Shown here piece by piece: positions 23,646 to 35,209 of a stretch of 64,000 bases of DNA (the first letter of the stretch is position 1; each line of letters opens with the position of its first letter). The position numbers and the translations under genes were made by a program. The notes under the pieces are model-generated. The model made no database searches, was not told the origin of the DNA, and saw nothing but the letters and a program-made list of their open reading frames with translations. The stretch lies in the NCBI RefSeq assembly GCF_036850765.1, contig NC_089490.1, forward strand, positions 101,048,074 to 101,112,073, read 5' to 3'. This stretch comes from Saccopteryx bilineata. Lineage: Eukaryota > Chordata > Mammalia > Chiroptera > Emballonuridae.

Positions 23646-24269
23646 CTCAGGAGTCTGGTCACATTCTCAACATTCACACCATGCTGCTTCCCGGCTAAAC
23701 CCCATAAAAACACCATCTCCATGGAGTTTAATGCTGAAAAGATGTGTCTTCCTTCTCCCCTGTCGAATGCCTGCCCTTCCATCTTGCCCATCTCTCCTCC
23801 CTCTCTACCTAGATGAAAGAAGAAAATAAATAAGTGGTTTTCACTCATTCCATTTTGCCTTTCCTCCTTTGAACCATCAATGCCAACCGTTAGTGAAGCT
23901 GCTCTCAGGCCACCTTCAGGGATAAACAAGAAATTGGGTCCCCACTGGCCCCTGGACAACTGACATGATCGATGTCTACCTTTTTTTCTTCTCCATGGTT
24001 GTCTCCTCCCTGCTTTCCTAGGGCCTGGGGACCCCTGCACAGCCCATCCCTTCCAGTCTTGAGAAGGGAGTTTACTGATCTACGGAGGTTGCCAAAAGCA
24101 GCCTTTTAAGCCTGCAATTTAAAAGGAAGTCCAATGTTATAAACACTTCCTTTCCTTGCATTTAGTTGTTTGGTCCTCTCTTGTTCTTTTACAGTTGTTC
24201 TCACAAACACATAGACATCCTCAGAGCCGCGAGTCTCTGACACAGCACAGTATCCACCCAGAAGGCAAA

Positions 24270-24425
24270 TGTCAGGAGCACAGGCACTTGGGATTTAGTC
24301 CCAGCTCTGTTGCTGATGAACAATCTGCCTTGGGGCAGGTCATTCAATATGACCCAGACGAGGCTTCCTCACCTGTGAAACGACTCAGGTGAGGGGTTGG
24401 ACAGGTATGTTAAGGTCCTTTTTAT
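24270..24425 (+). mobile_element. MIR SINE (diverged)
   Basis: cccagctctgttgctgatgaac, gggcaggtcattcaatatgac, cctcacctgtgaaacgactcagg follow the MIR order. Confidence 0.6.
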
Positions 24426-25159
24426 CTCTAGATTGTGATTTTCTTAGTAGAATTGCTGAAAGCAGAGAACGTGTGCAGATACTTAACCCTGCTCCCCCTG
24501 CCCCGGTAAGACTGCAGCATCACTCCAAGGGAGCCGCTGTTCTTTGCCAAACGGGGGAAGCTTCTCAGAGGGGAAGGACCACAGTGCTGGGGACGACCAC
24601 AGATCAGAGCTCACTCAGCCACTTGCAGGGTTCCTCCCCTGCTCCTCTGTCAACATTCAGGGGAGATAATGAGTGAAGCTGACATTCCAGCTCCCTGGTC
24701 TACCTAACAAACTAATACCAGATAAATTCATTGATAACAAAACACTGGAAAGCCCCCTTGCTTTCTGAAATTGCACAAAACCTTGGAACAGAGCATGGGA
24801 AGTCCAAGGGGACTGCATCCCTGTCATTTCTCGCAGTTTTTTAGACATCTACTCAGCCCAAACGACTAGAGCTATTTTGTATGTACTGGATTTTTGTCAC
24901 TTCAAAGGGCCCAAAGGACTTTTTAGGCACTGGCAATTCCTTCTCCCAATATCCCCCCGAAGAACAGACTAGTCATTGGTCTCCACTTGTAAACAGGAAA
25001 CATGAGGCATAGGGAGAGAGGAAAATGCAGGCCACTAGGATTGTGGGTGTCACATTCCTGAAGGACCCGCCTTCCTCTTTTCTAGTATAAAGGTGCTCAG
25101 TTGGGAAAGTCTTTGTGACTCCACCTGACGCATTCAGGACTGGCCTCTAATCTTCATTC

Positions 25160-25470
25160 TTGTTTGGCCCCATCCAGTTTAATAAATATTAACTGAGTAT
25201 TATTATGTCCAGGTGCTGAGTGCTTCATGATCAGAAAATAAAGATGACTACGACAAAGATCTTAATCTTGAGTGAGAGAGACAAACTAGTTAATTGGCAA
25301 TTTTATAGGGTGTAATGGGAGCACAGAATAGTTAAATTAGCAAAGTTGTCCAGACAGAGAATGCCATAAAAGGTTTCAGCAAGGACTACATCTTAGGGAA
25401 TGAATAGGAGAAACCCATCTGAAGAAAGGCAGCAATCAAGGTGCAGAAAGGAGAAGGTGTCTCTGGCATA
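25160..25470 (+). mobile_element. Ancient long interspersed repeat (L2-like), fragment
   Basis: aataaatattaactgagtattattatgtccagg followed by gagagagacaaactagttaattgg and a cagacagagaatgccat block resembles the same old family as 18715-19620. Confidence 0.45.
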
Positions 25471-25479
25471 GAATGGCTA

Positions 25480-25880
25480 AATTCTCAGGAGTTCTGTCAC
25501 TTCTTTCTGGGAAGGGAGACTCTATGTCTTAGCTTCCCTTGCAGTTTAGTGAGGATCATCTAACTGAGTCCTGGTGAATAAATGTGGTCTAAATTAAGGG
25601 ATGCACTTCCAAACCTGGCAATAGAGTACCCTGTGTCCTAAGCTCTTCCCTCTGCTGCCCTTATGGCAGCCCTCAGAGAACTCCAGGATGGGAGAGCCAC
25701 ATGGACGAAGAAGCCTAGATCCCTGAGTCACCGTTTGGAGGAGAGCTGCCTGATCCCATTTGGACTTAGCATGAGTGAGAGAAAGATTTAACAGTGTTAA
25801 CCTACTGAAATTTTGTAGTTGCTTGTTATAGCAGCTTGAGTTCATTACTTGATTATAGAGCATGCCAGGGTGAGAAGGAG
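25480..25880 (+). mobile_element. MLT1-like LTR remnant
   Basis: cttcccttgcagtttagtgagg, tgagtcctggtgaataaatgtgg, gggagagccacatggacgaag, ctgagtcaccgtttggagga, and gttgcttgttatagcagcttgag match the order of mammalian MLT1-type LTRs. Confidence 0.55.
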
Positions 25881-26159
25881 TCATAAGAAAGATTTGAATG
25901 ACTTGTTGTCATTTCAAAATTTACATACTCCAAATTACCTAAGGTCAGTTACTCTTTCATCCTTCCTTAGTCTCCAATGGCAACAACATTTCTCTTGAAA
26001 AATTAAGTGATCTTGCACACTGATCTAAGTGAGCATATCAGTTTTTTTTCCAGAACAATGAAACATTCACAGAACAGTATGGTGCTTAAGAGGACCCTTA
26101 GGAGCACTGTAACCTGACTCAACAAGGATTAGACCTACAGAAAGCAGAACAACTTATAC

Positions 26160-26480
26160 CAGGGGTCAGGAACCTATGGCTCATGAGCCAGATGTGGCGC
26201 TTTTGATGGCTGCATCTGGCTCGCAGACAAATCTTTAATAAAAAAAGTAATAACGTTAAAAATATAAAACATTCTCATGTATTACAATCCATTCATTTCC
26301 TACCACTCATGTTCATGGTTGCGGGTGGCTGGAGCCAATCACAGCTGTCCTCTGGGACAACACCAAATTTTTATTGGAGAATGCATAACGTACATGGGTC
26401 GTTGTATGGCTCTCACAGAATTACATTTTAAAATATGTGGCGTTCATGGCTCTCTCAGCCAAAAAGTTTCCCGACCCCTG
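26160..26480 (+). mobile_element. Non-autonomous hAT element, uninterrupted copy
   Basis: 321 bp with terminal inverted repeats caggggtcaggaac and gtttcccgacccctg. The flanks acttatac and cattatac form a decayed 8-bp duplication (6 of 8 match). It is the same family as 12704-13282 and carries no transposase frame; the small open frame in it is fortuitous. Confidence 0.9.
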
Positions 26481-26489
26481 CATTATACC

Positions 26490-27890
26490 CTCAGTTAGAC
26501 TGTGGGCCCAATTATGTATTAACTTTAGATTAGATCCCCCATGCTAATGGTGCAGATATGTGTATGAGATTTTCTTTGTGAGTCTTTCCTTAACTAGAGG
26601 TCCACAGGGTAGTAGGTCTTCATTGGGTGGCATGAAGTTTAAGATACCAGGTGGTGAGAAGAAAGGAATGCAAGTAAAACAATACAGGTAGACAGAGAGT
26701 GAGTAATGGCACAGGAGAATGAAAAGTTCTCCTGTCAGAAAGTACCCTGAGAGCGTCGGTGCCTGTAGCCTACATTTTGTCATTGCCCTTCTGAAAAATA
26801 GCAGAAGAAATAGGATTAACTTCCTATCATTTTTCTATGTGACAGGGGAAGAAGACTGAACCGTCCTTTCTAGACTCTTAAATAAATTACATCGGCTGGA
26901 CCCCTTTCCCCTAAAGCTTACACACATCTTCACTGACCATTAAGACTGAAATTCACTAATATCTGAACTTTATGGACCTTGGAAGAACTAGAGTCTTTAG
27001 GAACATAGTCCGGAATGGGAAGCCACACTGAGATAATGTCACGTTCATAACACCCCTTTTGCACTTTGAAATAATTTGTGATCCCATTGTATGAAGGTTT
27101 TCATTTCTGGAGATATTCTCTTCCCTTGTGACAAAGGGGTAGCAAAGTGACAGCTAGGACCAAATGTGGTCTTCCCTGCTTTGCTTTATTAATAAAGTGT
27201 TTGGAAACAAAGCCGGTATCCCTGTGAGGGGCAGGGTTTGTGTTCTCCGGCTCACCAGTTCCCACCACTCCGTACAATGTTTGATTCCCAGTCCCTGCCA
27301 GTGCTTCTCTGTTTCCTTGCTCACAAACTTTTGTTTTTGTTCAACTGTTGTCTTTCTCTATTTGCTCTGATCAGACCTAAAGTTAAATAGTGACTTTTAC
27401 TTTCTTGCTTTGTTAGCTTTTAAAAATGTGTTTTCTTTGCTAACATCCTTAAAATCTTGTCCAATAGACTTTGATCAGTTTACTTCCCTAATATAGATGG
27501 AAATATGCTATTTTCAGTAATGAGACACCAACAAAGAATAATCATGTTTTTAAAATTTGTGGTGTTTTATTAAATTTGTGGATTACTTAGACCAGCGGTG
27601 TTCCATCATGAAGACTTTATGTGCAATTGATAATCTCTAATATGTCTAATTTCTGTGTGATTGTATCATATTGTGCTACAATGCATATCACACTACAGAC
27701 CAGAGGTAAGTGAATCTTTTTTGAGTGATGTCAAATGTGGCTTCTAAATTTTTAAATTCTGAATTATCACAGTCCCATGAAGATGGCCTGTGAAAATGAA
27801 AGATGGTTTTGTTGTTGCTGTTATTCCATTTAAACTGCAAATGTAGACATGGGAAGTAGATTATATAGTGGCAAATCTCTGAGATTGTCT
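26490..27890. other. Unique intronic sequence
   Basis: No gene or convincing repeat recognised. Confidence 0.5.
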
Positions 27891-28074
27891 CCAGTGATCT
27901 CACCTCCTGGAATTCACATCCCTGTGAAAATACCTCCTATTTCATGCAGTTGGGTCTAGTGACTTGATTCTAATAAATAGAATATGACAAAGGATAGAAT
28001 GTTCTCATCACAGGGAGAAAATTATTTTCCTCTTTTCTCTTTTTATTGTATCTATATAAGATGGATGTTAGCCA

Positions 28075-28190
28075 AACCTATTGTGGTAATCATTTCAAAA
28101 TATGTATAAATGAAACCATCATGCTGTATACCTCAAACTTACACAGTGATGATGTATGTCAATTATTTCTCAATAAAACTAGAAAGAAAA
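28075..28190 (+). mobile_element. Old L1 3' end (L1M-type)
   Basis: The terminal order accatcatgctgtatacctcaaacttacac, then tatgtcaattatttctcaataaaac, is typical of old L1 3' ends. Confidence 0.75.
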
Positions 28191-28210
28191 GAATAAAAGA
28201 AAGGATCAAA

Positions 28211-28545
28211 GTCCTGGCTGATGGCTCAGTGGATAGAGCATCAGCCTGGCATATGGACGTCCTGGGTTCAATTCCCAGTCAAGGCACAAAGGAAAAGCGA
28301 CTATCTGCTTCTCTTCCTCTCCCTCTCCCCTTTTCTCTCTCTTCCCCTCTCACAGCCAGTGGCTCAGTTTGAACAGGACCTAGGGTGCTGAGGATAGATT
28401 GGTTGGTATAAGTGTGTCAGCCTCAGGCACTAAACATAGCTTGGTACTCAAGCATTGGCCCCAGATGAGGTTGCCAGGTGGATCCCATTCAGAGTACATA
28501 TGGGTGGCTGCCTCACTATCTTCCCTGCTCTCACCTAAACAAATC
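28211..28545 (+). mobile_element. Bat tRNA-derived SINE, diverged long type
   Basis: The head gtcctggctgatggctcagtgg and B box gggttcaa are clear, followed by the CT-rich block, ggcactaaacatagctt and ccccagatgaggttgccagg. It resembles the copy at 48463 more than those at 8841 or 38536. Confidence 0.85.
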
Positions 28546-28985
28546 AAAAAGTAAGGATGGGATGTTGGGAAAGACTGTGATTTCCATCTTGCTGGCACTT
28601 TCTTGTCCTATCCTTTGCTGGTGCTGCTGAAGCCAGATGCCTGCTGTGAGATGCTCTAAGAGGGGGTCCACATGACAATGAACTGAGGGTGACCTTCAGC
28701 CAACAGCTTGTGCGGTACTGAGACCTCAGTCCAAAGACCCTCAAGGTACAGAATCGTGCCTTCTTCCACGAGTGACCTAAAGAGTGGTTCTTTCCCAGGT
28801 GAGTCTCGAGCTGATAGCAGCTGTGAGAGACCCACAGCCAGAGAGCCAGCTCAGCTATACCCCAACCCCTGACCCACAGAATCTGTGAGATAACAAATGT
28901 TGTTATAGACCACTAAGATTTGGGGTAATTTATTATATAGCAATAGATTACTAATAGAATCTTGTTTTTCTATTGGAATAATGGG

Positions 28986-29006
28986 TAACTTTTTTTTTTT
29001 TTTTTT
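28986..29006 (+). repeat. Poly-T run
   Basis: About 20 T; no SINE body is evident beside it. Confidence 0.9.
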
Positions 29007-29149
29007 AAACAGTATCTCAGACGGAGGTTGGGAAAGGAGGCAATTTAACCCAATGAAAGGTGTTCAGTGCCATTCAGTGAAAAAATAATTAAAACTATGT
29101 AGCCCAACAGAAATTGGTTAAATTGAACTAAACTTTGAAATAAAAGGCA

Positions 29150-29491
29150 GCCTGACCAGGTGGTGGTGCAGTGGATAGCATGTCGGACTGGGATGCGGAG
29201 GACCCAGGTTCCAGACCCGGAGGTCGCCAGCTTGAGTGCGGGCTCATCTGGTTTGAGCAAAAGCTCACCAGCTTCAGCCCAAGATCACTGGCTCGAGCAA
29301 GGGGTTACTTGTTCTGCTGAAGGCCCGCAGTCAAGGCACATATCCGAAAGCAATCAATGAACAACTAAGGTGTCGCAACAAAAAACTAATGATTGATATG
29401 CTTCTCATCTCTCTCTGTTCCTGTCTGTCTGTCCCTATCTATCCCTCTCTCTGACTCTCACTGTCTCTGTAAAAAATAAATAAATAAAATA
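29150..29491 (+). mobile_element. Bat tRNA-derived SINE, second type
   Basis: The head gcctgaccaggtggtggtgc, repeated AGCTTGAG/GGTCGC-like middle, CT-rich end and AAAT tail are complete. Perfect target duplications aaataaaaggca flank it (29138-29149 and 29492-29503), suggesting a fairly recent insertion. Confidence 0.93.
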
Positions 29492-29509
29492 AAATAAAAG
29501 GCAGCTAAA

Positions 29510-31620
29510 GTACAGGTGTTCATTTTGCAGGAAAGTACAAGTAGAGCAGGAATGAACTAAACAATGAAAATCAGAGACTGTACTAAGATTAAGAATCCTA
29601 TGATGGCAACATTCAGTCATCATCAAATAGTTTTGAGTTTGAGGTTTAAGGAACTGCAACACTTTAACTGCGGAGAATGACCAGGCGAGGATAGAGAAGA
29701 CCAGAGAGGCAGGAAGGTATCCAGTGACTGTGGAAGCCCAAAAGAAGGCGTTGTTGACAGTTGACAAGAGTATCAGAGTCTACGGAAGCCAAAGTAAGGT
29801 GAAGGTGAAGATGAGGAAGGGCTTATGAATTTCTGCTCTGATGAGCACTGGTGATCTTAGCACTGGTTGTGTGGTGTGGCCGCAAAGGAACCAGGTCGAG
29901 CCAACCAGGAGGAAAGGTGGGTGGGACCAAGGAAAAGGGGGAGAGCAAGGAGACAGCTACTTGCTGACAAGTATTTACACCAACTACTACGTAATTCTAA
30001 AAGATGCTATGAAACAGAGAAATATTAGAAAAGGAAATATTGAAAATAAAGTGAGCATGTGATCTCAAAGTTGCCAATATGCTGAAATACGTTTTCAGTT
30101 CAAAATGAGAGACATTAAGAGAGTGGAGACATATCAGCATTGACATGAAGTCCTGCAAACCTTTAAAATGAATATCCTTCGAATGCCTGACCTCCCGTTG
30201 TTGCATTGTCAAAGGACAAAAGAGATTATGCCCTTTTAGAAGGGTCTTAGAGGATTATCCAAAGACCTTGCCACAGAGAGTCCTATTCTGGTAAAAGGTA
30301 AATTATGCATTGCAAATAAGTAACCAGATAATTTCCTTGGGTCAAAGGGACAGACAAGCCCGCTATGCTTGTAGTTTCCAAGAGAGTAAAACGTAAGTCA
30401 TCATCTTGTGGCACTTTTGGTATGTTTCCTTTCTTAAAAAGTGAGAAGGGTGAAATTTGATCGTTAGAAGTCCAGGGACACTTTTAGACCGGAAGACTGA
30501 GTTGGGGCTGGTGGAGGAAGGGGACTCTGGAAGAACACTGATGTTAAGCATTGCTACTCAAAGCAAAGCATTGCAAAAGACAGAGGGAAAGGATGCCTGG
30601 AGAAGGAATTAGTGAGATTACTGTTCCAAAGATATCTTTGCTTAGAATATATCAAATATATTCGACATGTTCAATGTATCAAGCGTACATGACAACATGC
30701 AGACCTTTGCAATGGTATTTCTGTATAAAATAGGCATCTAACAGGAAAACCAAAGGAATAAACTTTTGTCTCTGAAACCTGAAACAACTTATGCAATTAA
30801 GGCATGAAACACATGCTTTGAAGTGTGCTAACAGATCGAGATTGCGTTTAGAAAACTACCTTCTCTCTGTTTAGGAACAATTGTCCCAGCTCCAGAACAC
30901 AATATGTTAATTAAAGGATCTCAGGTAGCAATCATAGAATATTTTTCACGACAGATAAAGAACAGAGTTATTCTGAAAACCAAAATTGCAGAAAAAAAAG
31001 GAAGAGATATTTGTCCATTTTCTGGCATTGCAAAGTTAAAGTAAATGTAAATGAATGTGCTGGCAGTAAAATTACACTACTAACCATCTGAAGATCGGGC
31101 TCATTACCTAAGAAAGCAAAGCATCAATTTGTAGCATTATAACATTCTGTTTGTGCTGCTGAACACGTGTTTGGATGTTTTTATATATTCTCTGCTCATT
31201 TGGGTGCATAGTAAGCACTTTGCATCAGCCTCTTGATAGATGTTAAATTTTGCATTGTTTCTCTTCTACTGTTTTTCTCTAATAGGAATGATATTTTGTT
31301 TTAAAAGAACTGTTTTAAACACTTCATTTGTTCTCCAAATAACTGAGTTCACGTTATTTTGTTTCCCATTATCAAATGCTATATAAAGGCTTACAGATAT
31401 TTTAAAATTGAAGCACTCTTTAATTTTAAAAAATATATTTGAATAACATGTGAAAAAAATTATTAATTCAGTCACTCATTCTTTCATTCTTTTAATGTGT
31501 AAGCACAGTAGAAAAATCCAAGGATGGATGTGACACTGTTTCTGCCCCAGGGTTCATCTAAGAATATTATCTCTACCTTCAGCCTGAACAAGCATAGAAC
31601 TATCAAAGCTCAGAGGAAAG
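29510..31620. other. Unique intronic sequence
   Basis: No gene or clear repeat recognised; A+T-rich. Confidence 0.5.
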
Positions 31621-31634
31621 AGAGAGTGGTGTAT

Positions 31635-32500
31635 TCTTCATTCCACAAATATTTTTGACCACCTACTCTGTGCCAGGCACTGTTCTTGGGAATGACAGTC
31701 ACAGTCCTTGACCCTGTGGACTTTGAATCCTTGGGGAGAAAAGAAAAATAAGAAAGAAAGAAAAACCAGATAATATAATTTCGGGTAACCTTTAGTGCCA
31801 GCAATAAAAAAACCAAGTAGGACAATACAAAGGACAGTGATAATGAGGAAGGGGTGTGACTGGGAGATCATGAAGCCCTCTGTTAGCAGCGGACAACTGA
31901 GGGGAGATTTGATGATGTAGACAAGCAAGTGAATGAAGATCTGAAGAGAAGGCTTTCCAGGCAGAGAGCAGTATAGAAAGATGTTGCAGCAAGAATGAGC
32001 TAGGTATGTTTTGGAATTGAAAGAAAGTATGTGACTAGAGTGCAGGAGAAGGGGATGTGGAGGTGAGGTCATAGAAGTGGGGAGGGGCCGGATTCTATCG
32101 ACTTTGCACGCCATTGGGGATTTTAAGCAGGGTATAGCAAGAGGTTATGATATATATATAACTTTATATCTTTATTTAACTTTTCATTGAATTTATTGGA
32201 GTGACATTGGTCAATAAAAGTATTTAGGTTTCAAGTGTACAGTTCTGTAATCCATCATCTGTGTATTGCATTATGTGCTCACCACTCTAAGTCAAGTCTT
32301 CCTCCATCACCATCTATCCTCTTCCTACCCTCATTCTTGACGCTGTGTGGAAATTCAATCGTAGAGTGGTAAGGAATGAAACTAAGACAGAGATTAGGCA
32401 TCTTAGATTTGCCCAGGCTACAGAGGACCAAGGAGAAATGGACTCAAGCAGTCTAACCTAGAGATGACAGATTAGAATCTACTGTAGTCCAGTGAGAAGC
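31635..32500 (+). mobile_element. Ancient long interspersed repeat (L2-like), split by L1
   Basis: ttccacaaatatttttgaccacctactctgtgccaggcactgttcttgg starts it; a cattggggattttaagcagggta block and gcagagagcagtat block follow. The sequence resumes after an antisense L1 at about 32170-32345. Minus-strand frames over it are not genes. Confidence 0.55.
32170..32345 (-). mobile_element. L1 3' end, antisense
   Basis: Reads ttcattgaatttattggagtgacattggtcaataaaag, then ggtttcaagtgtacagttctg, the complement of an L1 3' end. Confidence 0.8.
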
Positions 32501-32629
32501 ATTTAGTTTGAACTAGGGTGATAACCACCCACGTGGTGAGAAGTGGTTCCACTTTAGGGGAAGTTTCACAAAGGCAGTGATATGGAACTACTTGAGCTGA
32601 ACTTCAAATGATGGGCAGCACTGTGACAA

Positions 32630-32730
32630 GTGGCGAGTCATGCGCTGATTTATTGAGTGCCCGCTGCGGCTGGGCACTGGTCTAGGGAGTGGGGCTCGAG
32701 CAGGTGCAGAACTCCTGCTGACAAAGAGGA
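32630..32730 (+). mobile_element. Old repeat fragment (MIR/L2 type)
   Basis: tgatttattgagtgcccgctgcggctgggcactggtctaggg resembles the common opening of old mammalian repeats. The call is weak. Confidence 0.4.
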
Positions 32731-33189
32731 GAAAACTTAGTAATATTTTAAACAACAACAACAAAAAAACACAAAGATAGTGAGGTGAACAATATATGTG
32801 TTAGAATTACTTCTTTCTTTTTTAAAAATTTATTTAGAAAATTAACTTTAACAGGGTGAAATGAAAGAATTAATTCTAAGGATGCTTTATTCTTTTCCTT
32901 TTAGTGTACAAAATTGTACGGTTAAACTCCTTTGTATGCTCAATTCTCCTTGAATTTGCAAAAGTGTTAAGTTTCTATCTGTTGAAATTCAGTTTATCGT
33001 CAGCTGGCAAATTCCATCAGATCGCTTCCTTAGTGACAGTGGTTAAGAGTATTTGTCTTCCCTGTTCTGCTACCTTGCCTCATATCACCCCTCCCCTTGA
33101 ATCTTTTCCCAGCTGGATGACCCACGTTCAACTTCCCCTCCTTCCAATTCCTACTGTATGTGCCTCCAGAATGAGCTGACCTCCAGCAT

Positions 33190-33660
33190 TCGAGTGGTGT
33201 CTGCTCCCCAGTGCTTACAGAATAAATTTCAAATTCCTCAGCCTGACACCACTGACCCAACCTACTTTTTCTGCTTTGTCTCTGACTCCACTCTCCAACT
33301 GTTTTAATCATGTTCGATTTCTTTTGTTCTTTTTTCAAAGAAATTATTTTTCAAATTGTGCTGGAAAAATAACAAAGCCTAAAATTAACCACCTTAGCCA
33401 TTTTTAAGTGTACAAGTTAGTGGCATGAAGTACATTCACATTGTTGTACAAATCCCATTGGATTTTAAATCACACTGCTTTATCACTTGTCCCCTAATGC
33501 TTCTGGAAATTTGTTGCCTGGACCATAGCTGTACTTATATGGTTCCTGCTGGCCCCTGAAATGCCTTTACCTTTTATTATCAATAAAATCTTACCCATCT
33601 TGAAGACCAGTGCGCTGATCCTACCTCTTGCTTTAGGCTCTTATGAAACCTTATCTGGAC
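33190..33660 (+). mobile_element. L2 LINE, interrupted
   Basis: agaataaatttcaaattcctcagcctgac and, after a break, gaaatgcctttaccttttattatc and cttacccatcttgaagaccag follow L2 order. The break at about 33340-33480 holds an antisense old L1. Confidence 0.55.
33340..33480 (-). mobile_element. Old L1 fragment, antisense
   Basis: agtgtacaagttagtggcatgaagtacattcacattgttgtac is the complement of an old L1 3' region. Confidence 0.6.
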
Positions 33661-34133
33661 ATAGAAGGTCAACTCTATTGCTAGAAGTGGGATACTTTGG
33701 ACTTCTCTGAGTGATGACTCTTGTAATTAATTAGGTCCCTTGTCCCTGAAAGCTATGTCTCTGGAGTTTTTACAGGGGCACAAGTCTTCTCATCTGGGAA
33801 CATTCTTGTATCCTCCCAACACTGAGCTTCTCTTCTTGATCCCAAGGAACCTGGACTGATGTTTGTCCTGACATAAGACTCCCACTGAAGAGAAACTCTG
33901 ATGCTGCCTTGCTAGCCCGTGGTCTTTACTGTATTGCATCTTTCTGGATAAATCTAAAACCGAGTATGGTCCATAGTTTGTGGTGCTGACTGTTTAGTTG
34001 AACCTAAGAAGACCTGCTTTGGGTAGTTGCATAAATACGTAGAAATCTTGTCTTAAATACAAACAGCCCTTGCATATGTGGACTTAAACCACTGGGATGA
34101 TACTCAGGGTGAGGGTAATAGAGCATTGCTTAC

Positions 34134-34232
34134 CTTTGGAAGGAGCTGGATTGCCTGTAGAATTCTTTGTCTGTGCCCAGAATTAAGGATTCCAATTTCC
34201 AATAAATCCTGATCTTCCATAACATTGCTTCC
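34134..34232 (-). CDS. ANKS1B: ANKS1B exon: second half of SAM domain 1
   Basis: This internal exon of 99 nt (33 codons) translates from [14 protein letters not shown] through HRQRI to [10 protein letters not shown] recognise this as the C-terminal half of the first SAM domain of ANKS1B (AIDA-1), a brain-enriched adaptor of the postsynaptic density that also shuttles to the nucleus. On the minus strand the acceptor reads ggctttgtttcag|GGAAGC and the donor reads CCAAAG|GTAAGC, both close to consensus. Codons start with the first exon base and end with the last, so the exon is phase 0-0. The translation joins directly, without a break, to the exon at 3089-3241, as expected for the tandem SAM domains of this family. 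The exon for the first half of SAM1 was not found upstream in the window. The paralogue ANKS1A is the main alternative, but the sequence fits ANKS1B as I remember it. Confidence 0.93.
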
Positions 34233-34659
34233 CTGAAACAAAGCCAGAAATGTTATAAGTTAAATCAGGCATTTTTTATTATGGGTAACTAGTGGTTTAT
34301 TTAATACAGAGACACATAAGCAACATGTGATCTGAGTTTTATAGATGAACACATAGTTATTCTTCTGTGAGGGTGGGGTCGGAGGGGGTCATCTATGCTG
34401 AAAGTTCTGGGAACACTTCCTTCCCCTCACCAACATTCTCACGGTTTGTTAGTTCTGGTTGGATTATCTGCACTAGGGATTCATTCCTGTGACTTTAAAC
34501 TTTGTCCGTCTAAAAATGTAAATGCTTCTAGGAAGTGTTTTCATTTAGAACTATCAGCGACCTCTACATTGATGTGAATGAATCAGTCCCCCCTGCCCCC
34601 TCAGGGAAACAGATTTTGTGAGAAGGACTGATGGAAAAATTGCTTATGTGAGGCAGGTT

Positions 34660-35200
34660 AGCAGTGAGAATTAATCTTAAAATATTGAATACCAGACACT
34701 TGGTCAAGACATGGGGCTAGAAAAATGAACAAGGCGCAGTCCCTGCCCACAGTGATCTTGACTCCTAGTGTGGGGATGGAAACAGAGCATGCAAAGGCAG
34801 TTAGAATGATGTAAACAGACTCTGACGGTGACACATACTTGGGAGCCTGGAGGTGATAAGTTTTCAGAGGAGATGTTGTCTAATCAGAGAGCTAAAGGAT
34901 AGTTAGAACTTAACATTCTGAGGAGAAAGAACAATGGAAAGAGTGAGTAATGTCCTATGGCTGAGAAGGAACAGGGTGTCCTTGGAAGCATCGAGTTCTG
35001 GGGTAAGTTGAAGAGAGGAACACAGGGTCAGGCTGGAAAGGCAAGCAGAGACCAGACATTGCATACACGCCGAGGAACTCAGACTTCCTCCTGCCCACAA
35101 TGGGGATCCCTGGACAGATGTTAGGGAAGTACATGATGAAATCCCAACCTGAGAAAGATCAGTGTGGTCTCTGTGGCTGGGCCCCAGTTTCCTTACCTAT
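34660..35200 (+). mobile_element. Ancient long interspersed repeat (L2-like), fragment
   Basis: gaacaaggcgcagtccctgcccacagtgatcttgac, then gggatccctggacagatgttaggg, gtgtggtctctgtggctggg, fit the same family as 18715. It begins about 430 bp upstream of the SAM1 exon. Confidence 0.45.
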
Positions 35201-35209
35201 GAAATGATG

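Larger units (their letters stand above)
27890..28970 (+). mobile_element. MLT1-like LTR split by later insertions
   Basis: The 5' part (cacatccctgtgaaaatacctcc, gattctaataaatagaatatgacaaagg) and the 3' part (ctgtgagagacccacagcc, ctgtgagataacaaatgttgttat, ccactaagatttggggtaattt, caatagattactaatag) belong to one LTR. An L1 3' end and a SINE lie between them. Confidence 0.7.
3242..34133 (-). other. ANKS1B: ANKS1B intron between SAM1 and SAM2 exons
   Basis: This 30,892-bp intron runs from the GTAAGC donor (34133 downwards) to the TTAATTACAG acceptor ending at 3242. It is complete in the window. It holds SINEs, L1, L2 and MIR remnants, LTR pieces and two hAT elements, listed separately. I saw no further exon with both splice sites and a recognisable protein inside it. 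Confidence 0.9.

Noticed and set aside
31638..32114. 158-codon minus-strand open frame
   Set aside because: It is antisense to an old L2-like repeat and shows no domain.
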